Assembly (NCBI GenBank): GCA_947453335.1
Contig: CANGFP010000003.1
Location: 1 to 64,000 of the forward strand
Origin: Opitutia bacterium
GTDB lineage: Bacteria > Verrucomicrobiota > Verrucomicrobiia > Opitutales > UBA953
Length of the DNA stretch: 64,000 bases
Direction: 5' to 3'
Shown here: one piece after another, positions 15,540-25,559 of the stretch
Numbering within the stretch: position 1 is the first letter of the stretch
Layout of the letters: each line of letters starts with the position of its first letter
Notes under the pieces: generated by a model
Database searches by the model: none
What the model saw: only the letters and a program-made list of their open reading frames with translations
What the model was told of the DNA's origin: nothing
Translations under genes and position numbers: made by a program

Positions 15540-16274
15540 ATGCGCCTTTCCACCCTGCCTCTCTGGTGCCTCTCGGCCTGCCTGGCCCTCGCCGCCGGCC
15601 GTCCGGCCGCGAAGAAAGGCGACCCGCTCGCCGCGGACTCGTGGCGCGCCGCCGCCGCGAACTTCGAAGGCAAGACCGTCAAGACCAACGTCCTCGAGGT
15701 CTCCGAGCCCGGGCTCGTCAGCGGCGACGCCCCCGCGGCCGTGGTCCGGATCGAGACCGGCAACGACCGTGACGAAACGGGTGGGCTGATCTTCGTGCTG
15801 ATGCCGCCGGACCGCTTCCAGGACTTCGTCGCGAACTTTTCGCAGCGCCAGCTCGGCTCCAACCGCGGCGGCTTCGGCGCGCTGTCCAAGGCGAAGACGC
15901 TCTCCGCCACCTACGCGACGATCAAAGGCGAAGGCGCCCTGCTCTACGGGATCGACGCCAAGGACGCGAAGACCCTCGCGAAACCGTCCGAACTCTTCGC
16001 CGCGCAGCTGCAGCTCGTGAAGGACGGCGCTAAGCCGACCAAGCCGGGCTGGACCGCCAAGGAATTCAACGTCGCCAAAATCGGCTCCGCCGGCGCGCCC
16101 GAAACGGCCCGCGAGTGGGAACGCCTGCAGGGGCTTTTGGCCGCGCAGACCTTGGCAGCCAAGCAGCCACGCTGGAAAAGCAAGGAACTACTCGACGCCC
16201 TCAAGGGCGGCACGACGCACCTGACCGTCGAAGACCCGGCGGCGAAGGTCGAGTGGACGCTGGTCTGGAAGTAA
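15540..16274 (+). CDS. Secreted hypothetical protein
   Basis: 244 residues with an N-terminal signal peptide (MRLSTLPLWCLSACLALAAG) and a mature Lys/Ala-rich protein of no family I recognise. Start at 15540 gives a standard signal; an in-frame ATG 30 bases upstream overlaps pyrD. It may be cotranscribed with pyrD (5-base spacing), but no functional link is evident. A Cys at position 14 of the signal is not in a good lipobox. Confidence 0.65.
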   Translation: MRLSTLPLWCLSACLALAAGRPAAKKGDPLAADSWRAAAANFEGKTVKTNVLEVSEPGLVSGDAPAAVVRIETGNDRDETGGLIFVLMPPDRFQDFVANFSQRQLGSNRGGFGALSKAKTLSATYATIKGEGALLYGIDAKDAKTLAKPSELFAAQLQLVKDGAKPTKPGWTAKEFNVAKIGSAGAPETAREWERLQGLLAAQTLAAKQPRWKSKELLDALKGGTTHLTVEDPAAKVEWTLVWK

Positions 16275-16286
16275 GCGGACCGGCCG

Positions 16287-16844
16287 TCACTTCACGCTCT
16301 TATCGACGACGCGCACCGGGAGGTGCACTTCCGACTGCTTGAGGAAGAACGGCACGAAGGGGCTGTTCCAATAGACGCCGTAAGCCTCGCCGGTCACCGC
16401 GAGGTCCTTCCGTTGCGCGACCCACGCGCGGAGCTTCGCCTCGGCTTCGCGGAAGTTCTCCTCGCTGTACGAGCCGCGGATGCCGATCGCGGCGACCTGA
16501 CGCACGGGGACGTCCTGTAGCTGCACCTCCGCGGACGGCAGCACGTCGACGCGCTTGGCCGAACCCGCGTCCATGTAGAAGACCATGACGCCGGGCTGGA
16601 GGCGCGCCTCCACCGGAGCGGTCATGGGGATCTGGTTCTGGCTGATGAACCGGAAGAGTTTCCCGAACAGGCGGTTGTTGGCCGAGAAGTAGCCCTGCGG
16701 TGTTTCGGCCAGCATCAGGCGGGCGGCAGGCAAGGACTTGACCTCCAGCACGCCGGGGGCGGTCCGAGGGTAGGCGTCTTCGACGCCTTGGGCGAAAGCA
16801 GGCAGGACGGCAGTCATGATAAAGAGGCGCCAGAAGCGTTCCAT
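16287..16844 (-). CDS. SOUL-family heme-binding-like protein
   Basis: 185 residues: a short signal peptide (MERFWRLFIMTAVLPAFAQG) followed by a SOUL/HEBP domain. The recognisable core is the stretch YFSANNRLFGKLFRFISQNQ and then IPMTAPVEARL, the hallmark of the family, with the paired beta strands ending SPFVPFFLKQSEVHLPV. Eukaryotic members bind tetrapyrroles; bacterial roles are mostly unassigned. Probably periplasmic. It is convergent with the preceding secreted hypothetical and divergent from the DUF502 gene. Confidence 0.85.
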   Translation of the reverse strand: MERFWRLFIMTAVLPAFAQGVEDAYPRTAPGVLEVKSLPAARLMLAETPQGYFSANNRLFGKLFRFISQNQIPMTAPVEARLQPGVMVFYMDAGSAKRVDVLPSAEVQLQDVPVRQVAAIGIRGSYSEENFREAEAKLRAWVAQRKDLAVTGEAYGVYWNSPFVPFFLKQSEVHLPVRVVDKSVK

Positions 16845-16937
16845 GCCGTGAACCTATGGGCGCCGCCCGGATTGGCAAGCGGACCGGCGGTTTCGACCAC
16901 CCTTGCCACCCGCGGCAAAAGGGGCTTTCCTGCCGCC

Positions 16938-17618
16938 ATGCCGGAAACGCACGAACACAGTTCCATGGGCTCGAGGGTCGGCCACAACTTCCTGACCGGG
17001 ATGTTCCTCATCCTCCCCTTGGGCCTGACGATCTACGTCGTCTCCTTCCTCATCGGCCTGATCGCCTCGCCGATCGAAGCGCTCTTCCAGGCCGTGTTCC
17101 CGCTTTTCTTCAAGCACGGGGAGTCCATGCCCGACTTCCGGACCGGCCTCAACCACGTGGTCCTCGTCCTGGCCTCCGCGCTGGTGATGGCGGTCTTCCT
17201 CACGATCCTCGGCTACCTCTCGAAGCGGATCTTCGGCAAGCTGCTGCAGCGCTGGTTCGCCAGCCTCGTCGAACGCATGCCCGGCCTCGGCGCGCTCTAC
17301 AACTCCATCCGCCAGATGGTCGACGCCCTCAGCGGCCGCAACAAGGACACCTTCCGCCGCGTCGTCCTCGTGCAGTACCCGCGCGCGGGCTGCTGGAGCA
17401 TCGCCTTCGTCACGCACGAGCAGCCCAAGGCCTTCTCCGAAGCCATCGGCCGCGACGTCGTCAACGTCTTCATCCCGGCCGCCCCGGCGCCCACTTCCGG
17501 CTTCATCCTGCAGGTGCCCGCCGACGAGATCCGCGAGACCAAGCTGACCGTCCCCGAGGCCATCGGCCTGCTCATGAGCTTCGGCGCCGTCATCCCCAAG
17601 TCCGAACCGAAGGCCTAG
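16938..17618 (+). CDS. DUF502 family membrane protein
   Basis: 226 residues. Two N-terminal membrane helices (LTGMFLILPLGLTIYVVSFLIG, and VVLVLASALVMAVFLTILGYL) are separated by a short loop, then the conserved DUF502 stretch MPGLGALYNSIRQMVDAL and a soluble C-terminal part. The biochemical role is unknown. Start at 16938 (MPETHEHSS) follows a GC-rich non-homologous frame; MGSRVGHN nine codons later is an alternative. The stop is 5 bases before the RecO-like gene, so this is probably one operon with the two DNA-repair-type genes after it. Confidence 0.9.
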   Translation: MPETHEHSSMGSRVGHNFLTGMFLILPLGLTIYVVSFLIGLIASPIEALFQAVFPLFFKHGESMPDFRTGLNHVVLVLASALVMAVFLTILGYLSKRIFGKLLQRWFASLVERMPGLGALYNSIRQMVDALSGRNKDTFRRVVLVQYPRAGCWSIAFVTHEQPKAFSEAIGRDVVNVFIPAAPAPTSGFILQVPADEIRETKLTVPEAIGLLMSFGAVIPKSEPKA

Positions 17619-17623
17619 GGCAC

Positions 17624-18226
17624 ATGTCGTCGGCCTCCCTCCGTTGCTTGGTGCTCGGGCGCGACCCTTCCGGGGAATCGCACCTGCTGCTCACCCTGCT
17701 GGAGCCGGAACAGGGCCTGGAACGCTGCCTCCTCCGGGTGAGCCGCGCGAAAGGCGCCACGCCGCCCGACCTCTTCGACGAGGCCGAACTGACGTTGGAG
17801 CGCGCCAAGGACGGCGGAACGCGGTTCGCGCGCGACTACCGGCTGCTGACGCGCCGCGTCGGCATCGCCCGGAGCCACCGCACGCTCGAACGCGCCTGCC
17901 GGTTCGCCGCGATGGTCCGACGCAACCCGCCGCCGCCCGAATCCGCGCCGGTCTGCTTCCGCATCGCGCAGGAGACCTTCGCCGCGATGGCGGAACGCCC
18001 CCGACCCGACTGCGCCTACTTCAAGGGTCTCTGGTTGATGATCAAGGACGGCGGCTGGCCGGTGTCCGAGCATTGGCTCGCCCACCTCGGCGGACGGCGC
18101 GACGCGGCCGCGGCCGTGCTGACGCAGCCGCTCGACGCCCAGACGACCGACGAGGAGACCGTCGCGAAGCTCTCGACCGACCTCGAACGCTGGGCCGCCG
18201 GCGAGATACACTTCGTCCTGCCCTAA
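17624..18226 (+). CDS. RecO-like DNA repair protein
   Basis: 200 residues. The first 75 residues resemble the RecO OB-fold (LVLGRDPSGESHLLLTLLEPEQGL ... LFDEAELTLERAKDGG), followed by a helical domain rich in Arg. RecO normally loads RecA on SSB-coated single strands with RecR. It is shorter than typical RecO (about 240) and no zinc CxxC is visible, so the name is provisional. It ends in TAATG, overlapping the nuclease-helicase gene by one base, which argues for coupled translation and a shared DNA role. Confidence 0.55.
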   Translation: MSSASLRCLVLGRDPSGESHLLLTLLEPEQGLERCLLRVSRAKGATPPDLFDEAELTLERAKDGGTRFARDYRLLTRRVGIARSHRTLERACRFAAMVRRNPPPPESAPVCFRIAQETFAAMAERPRPDCAYFKGLWLMIKDGGWPVSEHWLAHLGGRRDAAAAVLTQPLDAQTTDEETVAKLSTDLERWAAGEIHFVLP

Positions 18227-20520
18227 TGCGCATCGACGTCAAAGCGCGGCGCATCGAAGTGAGCGCCCAGGAGTTCGCCACGTTCCGTCCCGGCCCCGGC
18301 GCAGGCGCCGGCGGTTCGCCTTGGCGCGCCGAAGCCGGCCGGCAATGGCACGAGACGATGCGCAAACAGGCCGAGGCCGAAGGCGCCGGCTGGACCTTCG
18401 AGCAACCGATCACCTGCGAGATCGTCGCGCTCGGCTGGACCGTCGCCATCACCGGCCGGACCGACCAATGGCTCGAGGCCGGCGGCTCCATCCGCATCCG
18501 CGAGATCAAGACGGTCTCGGTGTCCCTGCCCCGTCGTCCGGAATACCTGCATGGGCGCTACCCGCACCACTTCCTGCAGCTCGGGGCCTATTGCCACGCG
18601 GCCCGGCTACGCCCTGACGCCGGCGAAGTCGTCGGCGAACTCGTCTTCGTCGACCCGACCGATGGCTCGAAGCAGACGGTGCCGCTGCCCGACACCGCCG
18701 AGGGCGACCTGCTGACGCAGGCCGAGACCCTCGCCGCGCACGCCGAGAACCGCCGCGCGAGCCACGCGCGCCTGCTCGCCCTGCCCGACCGCCTGCCGTT
18801 CAAGGAACCCCGGCCGGAGTGGCTGCAGGCCTGCGCCGACCTCGACCAAGCGACGATGGAATCGCCGATCCGCCTGATGGTGGCGCCCACCGGCTTCGGC
18901 AAGACCTCCGCGGCGCTGCGGCACGGCCTTTCGCTCCTGCGCAGCGGACGCGCCGGCCGCCTGCTCTACCTCACCGGCAAGGGCACGGGCCAGATCCAGG
19001 TGCTCGCCGAGCTCCGCCGCCTCGCCAAGCCCGGCGAGCTCCGGGCCCTCGTCCTCCGGCCCCGCTCGGAACATGAGATCGACGGCCTGCCGGACGACCC
19101 CGAGGAGATCCGGCGCAACTGGGCGCGGGCGGCGATCGACCCGCAGGCCCTTCTCGCCGACGGCGCCGAACTGCGCCGCGTACGCGAGCTCGGCCGCCTC
19201 GCGGGCGTGCCGCCGTGGGACATCACCAAGGCCATGCTGGGGCACGCCGAGGTCGTCATCTGCGACTACAACTACGTCTTCTCGCCGCGCAACCGTTCGG
19301 CGCTCGAGACCGTCCCGGGCTGGAACGACGGCGACACCGTGCTGGTCGTCGACGAGGCGCACAACCTCCCCGAGCGGGCGGCGGAATGCCTCTCGCTCCG
19401 CGACGACGCGCAGTCGGCGGCCGACTTCGCCTTCACGCTGAGCGCCTGCAAGGCACCCGCGCCGTGGTGCGCCACGATGCAGGCCTGGGCGGACTACCTG
19501 CACCGGCTCCCGAAGGCCGATGTGGTGTCCCCCGACGACCGCGCCGAAGCCCTGGCCTTGGCCGAGAAGATGTCGCTGCTCGGGGCGGCCTTCCCGCTCG
19601 ACACCGATACGCTGCCCGAGGAGGCCCGCGCCGGGGTGTGGAACGCCGCGCTCTGGTCCCAACGGCTCGAGGAATCCGACCTCGGCTGGCTGCTGTGGTC
19701 GCCCAAGCCCGGCCTGCTCAACCTCGACTGCCTCTCCGCCGCGAAGGCCACGGGCGAACGCCTTGGCGCCTTCGCCCATGTGCTGCTGATGACCGCCACG
19801 CCCGGCCCGCGCGGCGCGCTCGCCGCGGAATGCGGGCTGGATCCGGACACGCTCACCAAGGTGGATGCCGTGGCGCCGTGGCGCCAGGAGGCGTACACCG
19901 TCGCCATCGACGGCCGCGTCGACACCCGCCTCAAGACCCGCGACGCCCACGCGAACCGGACGGCGGACTCGCTCCTCAAGCTCGCCGAGGAAGGCTCGGT
20001 CGCGGCGTTCTTCCCCTCCTACCGCTACGCCGAAAGCATCGCGACGGAAGTCCGCCGCCTGCGGCCCGACGCCGTCGTGGCGCTGCAGCCGCGTGGCCTC
20101 GGCCCCGATGGCACCGCGCGGTTCGTCGAGGACGCGCTCGGCCGGAACACCATCCTCTGCCTCATCCTCGGCGGCTCGCTCGGCGAAGGCGTCGACATGC
20201 TGGGCGGCCGGATCCGCTCGGCGGTCGTCGTCGGCCCCGCCCTCCCCGAGGTGAACGCCCTGCAGGAGGCGCGCCGCAAGATGCACGTCCAGGACGGGGC
20301 GGAGGACGCCTTCGCCCTCGCCTACGTCCGTCCCGGGATGCGCAAGGTAAACCAGGCGCTGGGTCGGCTCGTTCGCGCGCCCGGCCACACGGCGCGGGTG
20401 CTGCTGCACTGCCGGCGGTTCGCGGACGAGACCTACAAGAACCTCCTGTCGACGGAATACGGCGACCCGGAGGTCCTCATGGACGAGGATGATTTCCGCC
20501 GGTGGGCGGGCAGGAGCTGA
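18226..20520 (+). CDS. PD-(D/E)XK nuclease fused to XPD/DinG-like helicase, Fe-S ligands absent
   Basis: 764 residues. Residues about 60-130 form a RecB/Cas4-type nuclease core: Asp80 (ITGRTD), Glu93-x-Lys95 (IREIK) and the QxxxY motif Gln118/Tyr122. A superfamily 2 helicase follows: Walker A APTGFGKTS (220-228), DEAH box VVDEAHN (374-380), and C-terminal motifs including the LGEGVDMLGG stretch and QALGRLVR (motif VI). XPD and DinG helicases carry four cysteines of a 4Fe-4S cluster between motifs I and II; here only Cys346 (VVICDYNYVF) is present. The N-terminal nuclease also lacks the four Cas4-type cysteines. Likely processes DNA ends or flaps with the RecO-like protein upstream. Confidence 0.85.
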   Translation: MRIDVKARRIEVSAQEFATFRPGPGAGAGGSPWRAEAGRQWHETMRKQAEAEGAGWTFEQPITCEIVALGWTVAITGRTDQWLEAGGSIRIREIKTVSVSLPRRPEYLHGRYPHHFLQLGAYCHAARLRPDAGEVVGELVFVDPTDGSKQTVPLPDTAEGDLLTQAETLAAHAENRRASHARLLALPDRLPFKEPRPEWLQACADLDQATMESPIRLMVAPTGFGKTSAALRHGLSLLRSGRAGRLLYLTGKGTGQIQVLAELRRLAKPGELRALVLRPRSEHEIDGLPDDPEEIRRNWARAAIDPQALLADGAELRRVRELGRLAGVPPWDITKAMLGHAEVVICDYNYVFSPRNRSALETVPGWNDGDTVLVVDEAHNLPERAAECLSLRDDAQSAADFAFTLSACKAPAPWCATMQAWADYLHRLPKADVVSPDDRAEALALAEKMSLLGAAFPLDTDTLPEEARAGVWNAALWSQRLEESDLGWLLWSPKPGLLNLDCLSAAKATGERLGAFAHVLLMTATPGPRGALAAECGLDPDTLTKVDAVAPWRQEAYTVAIDGRVDTRLKTRDAHANRTADSLLKLAEEGSVAAFFPSYRYAESIATEVRRLRPDAVVALQPRGLGPDGTARFVEDALGRNTILCLILGGSLGEGVDMLGGRIRSAVVVGPALPEVNALQEARRKMHVQDGAEDAFALAYVRPGMRKVNQALGRLVRAPGHTARVLLHCRRFADETYKNLLSTEYGDPEVLMDEDDFRRWAGRS

Positions 20521-20526
20521 ACGCGC

Positions 20527-21177
20527 TCAGACCTTCGCGATGACGCGCGCGGCGGGGTAGCGGATCTTCTTCATGGCCGCATACTTGTCTTCCGCCGAAC
20601 GGTAGCCGGCGGCGCAGGCCATCACGGTCTGGTAACCCGAGCCGGCGAGACCGAGAATCTCGTCATACTTCGCGGCGTCGAGGCCTTCGATGGCGCAGGT
20701 GTCGACGCCGAGGACGGCGGCCGAAGCCATGAACTGACCAAGCGCGATGTAGCACTGGCGCGCGGCCCATTCGCGCTGGCCGGCGAGGTCCTTGCCCTTG
20801 ACCACGCCACCGATCATCATCTGGCGGTAAGGCTCGAGCACCTTGGCGTCGGCGCCGCGCTCGGAGACCATCTGGTTGAAGAAGGCGTCCACGTCGGCCT
20901 CGGTGATCTCGGTGCGGCGGGCGAACACCACCAGGTGGGAGGCGTCGGTGATCTGGGACTGGTTCCAGGAGACCGGACGGAGCTTCGCGCGCACCGCCGG
21001 ATCGGCGATGACGAAGAACTTCCACGGCTGGAGGCCGTAGGACGAGGGCGCGAGGCGCAGCGATTCCTGCAGGGCCTCCCAGAGCGGCGCCGGCAGGGCC
21101 TTGGTGTCGAAGGCCTTGGTGGCGTAGCGCCAGTTGAGGGCGGAGAGGAGCTGGGCGGGCGCGAGGGGGGACGTCAT
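20527..21177 (-). CDS. NAD(P)H-dependent nitroreductase family protein
   Basis: 216 residues. FMN-binding nitroreductase fold of the NfsB type: N-terminal RYATKAFD (Arg for FMN phosphate), APSSYGLQPWKFFVI, and C-terminal GYRSAEDKYA. Such enzymes reduce quinones, nitroaromatics or flavins in the cytoplasm. The start at 21177 is the better of two in-frame ATGs five codons apart. It is convergent with the nuclease-helicase gene, 6 bases apart. Confidence 0.9.
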   Translation of the reverse strand: MTSPLAPAQLLSALNWRYATKAFDTKALPAPLWEALQESLRLAPSSYGLQPWKFFVIADPAVRAKLRPVSWNQSQITDASHLVVFARRTEITEADVDAFFNQMVSERGADAKVLEPYRQMMIGGVVKGKDLAGQREWAARQCYIALGQFMASAAVLGVDTCAIEGLDAAKYDEILGLAGSGYQTVMACAAGYRSAEDKYAAMKKIRYPAARVIAKV

Positions 21178-21215
21178 GGTCCTCCGACACAAACCGAACC
21201 GCCGACGGTGTCAAA

Positions 21216-21887
21216 TCAGGCGGGCGAAAGCGCGCCGTTGGAGAGGACCCACTGGTGGTCGGTCCGCGCCGCGAACTCGCGGCTATGCGTGACCAGGACC
21301 AGGGCCGTCCCGCGCTCCTTGACCACCTGAAGCAGGAGACGCATCACTTCGGCGCCGGTGGCTTCGTCGAGGTTGCCGGTCGGTTCGTCGGCCAGCAGCA
21401 CGCTCGGACGGTTGATCAACGCGCGGGCGATGGCCACGCGCTGGCATTCGCCGCCCGAAAGCTGGGCCGGAAGGTGTCCGAGGCGAGCGCCGAGCCCGAC
21501 GGCCTCCAGCAACGCGCGGGCCTCGGCGGCATCGGCCGAGCCACCGGTGATGCGCGCCGCCAACAGCACGTTCTCCAGCGCGGTGAGCTCGGGCATCAGC
21601 TGATAGTTCTGGAAGACGAAACCGACGCCCTTCCCGAGGTTCCGGCGGGCCGGCACGAGACCGCGGCCCGGCACGAGGAAATCGGCGGCACCCGCGTCGG
21701 CGACATCCAACCCGCCCAGCAGCTGGAGCAAGGTCGTCTTGCCGGAACCCGAGGAACCGCGGATCGAGACGGATTCCCCCGCGCGGACCGTGAGGTCGAC
21801 GGAGCGGAGCACGACGAGCGGGCCCGCGGGCGAGGCGAAGGCCTTGCGCAGACCCTGCGCGGCGAGGACGATGGGGGCTTCAGGCAT
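21216..21887 (-). CDS. lolD: Lipoprotein export ABC transporter ATPase LolD
   Basis: 223 residues. ATPase that powers release of lipoproteins from the inner membrane. Walker [10 protein letters not shown], signature [15 protein letters not shown], Walker [13 protein letters not shown] and switch His (VTHS). The start overlaps the end of the permease gene by 8 bases, so the pair is coupled. The MacB/LolD subfamily also serves other FtsX-fold permeases; the LolC/E-type partner supports the assignment. Confidence 0.92.
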   Translation of the reverse strand: MPEAPIVLAAQGLRKAFASPAGPLVVLRSVDLTVRAGESVSIRGSSGSGKTTLLQLLGGLDVADAGAADFLVPGRGLVPARRNLGKGVGFVFQNYQLMPELTALENVLLAARITGGSADAAEARALLEAVGLGARLGHLPAQLSGGECQRVAIARALINRPSVLLADEPTGNLDEATGAEVMRLLLQVVKERGTALVLVTHSREFAARTDHQWVLSNGALSPA

Positions 21888-23100
21888 CGCGCATGGCCTC
21901 CGAGGGTTTGCGGCCGGCGGCCCACATCGCCGGCACGAGGCCCGCGACCGTGGTCACGAGCAAGGTGAAGCCGGCGGCGACGACGAAATCCATCGCGTCG
22001 TAATGGAGCGGCACCTTCGAGAACTGGTAGACGTTGGCGACGAGGTTGCCGTCGCCGAAGAGCGCGTTGATGCCGCCGAGGATCTGCTCGCGGAAAGCCA
22101 GGATCAGCCAGGTCAGCAGGAAGCCCAGCCCCGTGCCCAGCGCGCCGATGAGGAGGCCCTGCAGGCCGAAGAGGCCGATGAGCTGCCAGCGCCGGGCGCC
22201 GAGGGCGACCAGCACGCCGACCTCGCGCGAGCGGCGGATGACCGCGGAGAAGAGCGTGCTGCCGATGGAGAACGACGCGACCAAGGTGATGATGAACATC
22301 AGGAAGAAGAGCATCGTCTTCTCGAAGCGGATGGCCTCGAGGAAGTTCTTCTTGATCTCCTGCCACGGCACGAACTGCAGGGCCGGGCGGCCGACGTTGA
22401 GGCGCGCGGCGGTCTCGTAGGCCGCGGCCGGGTCCTTGAGGCGGAGCGTGACGCCATGGACGCGGTCGCCCATCGACCAGAGCTGGTTGAAGCGCCGGAG
22501 CGGGATGAACGCCGCGCGGTCGTCGACCTCGGTGAAGCCGGTGCGCACCAGGGCGCAGACCTCGAACTCGGCCGGCAGCGGGGCCTTGCCCTTCTCGGCG
22601 CGCTCGGCCATCGCCGGGGACCAGACCTCGACCTTGTCGCCGACCTGCACGCGCAACGCGCGGGCCAAGCCGACGCCGAGGATCACGCGGCCGTCGTCCA
22701 ATTCATCGAACGCCCCCGCGTAGACGTAGCGGCGGGCGGGATGGCCGGCGTCGGCCGGATCGACCCCGCGCACGAAGGCCACGCCGGAGAAATCGCCGTT
22801 GCGGGCCAGCGCCGGGCCTTCCGAGAAAGGCGTCGCGGAAAGCACGGCCGGGTCGCGACGCAACGCGGCGAGGAGCTCCTTGGGCTGTTCGACCGGCCGA
22901 CGGCCGACGACCACGCAGTCGCCGAACGACTCGCGGATGCGGAGGCGATGCTCCTCGCCGAAGCCGTTCATCACCGTCTGCACCACCAGCAAGGCCGCGA
23001 CGCCGAGGCCCACGCCGAGGATCGACACCGTCGCGAACGCCGGGAAGCGCCGCCCCGGAGGGAAGAGCTGCCGCAGCGCGAGATGGAGGAACCAGGGCAA
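21880..23100 (-). CDS. lolC: LolC/LolE family lipoprotein-releasing permease
   Basis: 406 residues. An N-terminal membrane helix ([20 protein letters not shown]), a periplasmic domain of about 220 residues, then three C-terminal helices with the FtsX-type end. N-terminal [16 protein letters not shown] is typical of LolC/E. Only one permease is present, so it may work as a homodimer with LolD, as in LolF-type systems. It lies 10 bases after lysS and overlaps lolD. Confidence 0.9.
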   Translation of the reverse strand: MPWFLHLALRQLFPPGRRFPAFATVSILGVGLGVAALLVVQTVMNGFGEEHRLRIRESFGDCVVVGRRPVEQPKELLAALRRDPAVLSATPFSEGPALARNGDFSGVAFVRGVDPADAGHPARRYVYAGAFDELDDGRVILGVGLARALRVQVGDKVEVWSPAMAERAEKGKAPLPAEFEVCALVRTGFTEVDDRAAFIPLRRFNQLWSMGDRVHGVTLRLKDPAAAYETAARLNVGRPALQFVPWQEIKKNFLEAIRFEKTMLFFLMFIITLVASFSIGSTLFSAVIRRSREVGVLVALGARRWQLIGLFGLQGLLIGALGTGLGFLLTWLILAFREQILGGINALFGDGNLVANVYQFSKVPLHYDAMDFVVAAGFTLLVTTVAGLVPAMWAAGRKPSEAMRDA

Positions 23101-23110
23101 AGGGAACGGC

Positions 23111-24595
23111 TCAGGCCTGCTTCTCGGGCGCGAGCGTCGGGAACAGGATGACGTCGCGGATGTTGGCCGCGCCCGTCAGCAGGATGACGAGGCGGTCGAT
23201 GCCGATGCCAAGGCCGCCGGCGGGGGGCATGCCGTGCTCGAGCGCGAGCAGGAAGTCCTCGTCGATCTTCTGGGTCTCGGCGCCCGCCTGGAGCTCGAGC
23301 ATCTTGCGCTGCACGCCGGGGTCGTTCTGCTCCGAATAGGCCGGGGCGATCTCCTGTCCGTTGATGCAGAGCTCGAAGACGTCGATGGTCGAGTCGTCGC
23401 CGACGGTGACCTTGGCCAGCGGGCAGAGCTCCTTCGGGATATGCGTGACGAAGGTGGGCTGGATGAGGCCCGGCTCGATGAGCTTGCCGAAGACCTCGTT
23501 GGTGACCTCGAAGTCCTCCCAGTCGGCGCGCGGCTCATGCAGGCCGAGGGCGAGGCAGGCGGCGATCTTCTGCTCCTTCGTGCGGGAGAACCAGGCGGGG
23601 TCGCCCGTGCGCTCGATGATGAGGTCCTTGTACTTCGCCTCGCGCCACTGGCCGCCGAGCTCGATGGCCACGCCGTCGGGGCGCGTGACGGTGGTCGTAC
23701 CGAGCACCTCGGTGCAGACCTGCTGGATGAGGGAGCGGACGAGCTCCATCATGCCGCGGTAGTCCGTGTAGGCCTGGTAGGCCTCGAGCATCGTGAACTC
23801 GGGGCTGTGCTTGACCGAGATGCCTTCGTTGCGGAAGACGCGGCCGATCTCGAAGACGCGGTCCATGCCGCCGACGAGGCAGCGCTTGAGGTGGAGCTCC
23901 AGCGCGATGCGCAGGAAGAAGCTGCAGTCGAGGGCGTTGGAATGCGTCTCGAACGGACGGGCGGCGGCGCCGCCGGCGACGGTGTGGAGGGCCGGGGTCT
24001 CGACCTCGGTGAACTGGCGGCTCCAGAGGAAACGGCGGATGGATTCGATGACGCGGCTGCGCACGAGCAGGCGCTTGCGCGACTCCTCGTTGACGACGAG
24101 GTCGAGGTAGCGCTGGCGGTAGATCTTCTCGGCGTCGGTGAGCCCGGCCCACTTCTCGGGCAGGGGCCGCAGCGACTTGGAGACGAGGCGGTAGGCGGCG
24201 ACGCGGACGGTCACCTCGCCGGTCTTGGTGCGGAAGAGCACGCCGCGCACGCCGACGAAGTCGCCGGAGTCGACGAGCTTCTTGAAGTGGGCGTCATAGG
24301 CGTCGCCGAGGGCGTCGCGCGTGAAGTAGGCCTGGATGACGCCGCCGCGGTCGAGGATCTTGACGAAGCTGGCCTTGCCCATGACGCGCAGCGCGACGAT
24401 GCGGCCGGCGATGGAGACCTCGGGGCCTTCCTCGACGCCCGTGGGCAGGAGCGCGGGGCACTGGTCGGAAACGTGCGTCTGGTCCCACTCCGCGCGGAAC
24501 GGGTCCTCGCCCTGCTCCCGGAGGACGGCGAGCTTCTCCTTGCGGACCGCATGGAGGTCATGGGAGATGGCGTTGAGGTCGTGCTTTTCGGTCAT
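23111..24595 (-). CDS. lysS: Lysyl-tRNA synthetase, class II
   Basis: 494 residues. Charges tRNA-Lys. An N-terminal OB anticodon domain ([21 protein letters not shown]) is followed by the class II core: motif 2 [20 protein letters not shown], then the stretch [17 protein letters not shown] and motif 3 [14 protein letters not shown]. Length fits the family. First gene of a lysS-lolC-lolD unit; divergent from thyA with a 114-base gap. Confidence 0.97.
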   Translation of the reverse strand: MTEKHDLNAISHDLHAVRKEKLAVLREQGEDPFRAEWDQTHVSDQCPALLPTGVEEGPEVSIAGRIVALRVMGKASFVKILDRGGVIQAYFTRDALGDAYDAHFKKLVDSGDFVGVRGVLFRTKTGEVTVRVAAYRLVSKSLRPLPEKWAGLTDAEKIYRQRYLDLVVNEESRKRLLVRSRVIESIRRFLWSRQFTEVETPALHTVAGGAAARPFETHSNALDCSFFLRIALELHLKRCLVGGMDRVFEIGRVFRNEGISVKHSPEFTMLEAYQAYTDYRGMMELVRSLIQQVCTEVLGTTTVTRPDGVAIELGGQWREAKYKDLIIERTGDPAWFSRTKEQKIAACLALGLHEPRADWEDFEVTNEVFGKLIEPGLIQPTFVTHIPKELCPLAKVTVGDDSTIDVFELCINGQEIAPAYSEQNDPGVQRKMLELQAGAETQKIDEDFLLALEHGMPPAGGLGIGIDRLVILLTGAANIRDVILFPTLAPEKQA

Positions 24596-24709
24596 GTTGG
24601 CTTCCCCAATGGGGTGTCCCCGGGAGGGCTGGCTGGCAAGGGCGAAAGGTCCGTCCGCCCCGGCTTTCCGTGTTGCGGCGGGACGGTTCCGGGGAATAAC
24701 CGAGGACGC

Positions 24710-25555
24710 ATGAAGGCGTATCTAGAGCTGCTCCGCCACGTGAAGGAAACCGGGGAAGTCCGCCGCGACCGCACGGGCGTCGGCACGCTCGGGATCTTCG
24801 GAGCCCAGCTGCGCTTCGACCTCGCCGCAGGCTTCCCCCTCGTCACGACGAAGAAGGTCCACACGCGCTCCATCATCCAGGAGCTGCTCTGGTTCCTCGC
24901 CGGCCGCACCGACAACGGTTGGCTGACCGAGCGCGGCGTGACCATCTGGAACGAGTGGGCGACGGCCGAGCAGTGCGCGCGCTTCGGCCGGACGGAGGGC
25001 GACCTCGGTCCGGTCTACGGCCACCAGTGGCGCCGTTTCGGGGCCACCAAGAAGCCCGACGGCACGTACGCCGACGACGGCGTCGACCAGATCAAGCGCC
25101 TCATCGAGCAGCTCCGGAAGAACCCGGCCAGCCGGCGGCACCTCGTGACCGGCTGGAATCCGCAGGAAGCCGACGCCGTCGCCCTCCCGCCCTGCCATAC
25201 GCTCTTCCAGTTCCACGTCTCGGAGTCCGGCCGCCTCAGCTGCCAGCTGTACCAACGCAGCGCGGACCTCTTCCTCGGCGTGCCGTTCAACATCGCGAGC
25301 TACGCCCTGCTGACGCACATGCTGGCGCAGGTCACGGGCCTGAAACCGGGCCATTTCGTGCATACTTTCGGCGACGCGCACATCTATTCTAACCATCTGG
25401 AACAGGTCGAACTGCAGCTCTCGCGCGAGCCGCGCGCCCTGCCCCGCCTGGTGCTGAACCCCGAGGTGAAGGACCTGTTCGCGTTCCGTTTCGAGGACAT
25501 CGCCATCGAAGGCTACGACCCTCACCCCGGCATCAAGGCGCCGGTCGCGATCTAA
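24710..25555 (+). CDS. thyA: Thymidylate synthase
   Basis: 281 residues. Methylates dUMP to dTMP with methylene-THF, producing DHF. Motifs: [13 protein letters not shown], phosphate-binding Arg, active-site Cys in [13 protein letters not shown], and C-terminal [12 protein letters not shown], complete to the functional C-terminal residue. GAGGA 4 bases before the ATG is a good ribosome site. folA begins 4 bases after the stop, a logical pair because FolA recycles the DHF made here. Confidence 0.97.
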   Translation: MKAYLELLRHVKETGEVRRDRTGVGTLGIFGAQLRFDLAAGFPLVTTKKVHTRSIIQELLWFLAGRTDNGWLTERGVTIWNEWATAEQCARFGRTEGDLGPVYGHQWRRFGATKKPDGTYADDGVDQIKRLIEQLRKNPASRRHLVTGWNPQEADAVALPPCHTLFQFHVSESGRLSCQLYQRSADLFLGVPFNIASYALLTHMLAQVTGLKPGHFVHTFGDAHIYSNHLEQVELQLSREPRALPRLVLNPEVKDLFAFRFEDIAIEGYDPHPGIKAPVAI

Positions 25556-25559
25556 ACCC

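Noticed and set aside
18607-20409. 600-codon open frame opposite the nuclease-helicase
   Set aside because: Shadow; no domain, while the plus strand carries complete helicase motifs.
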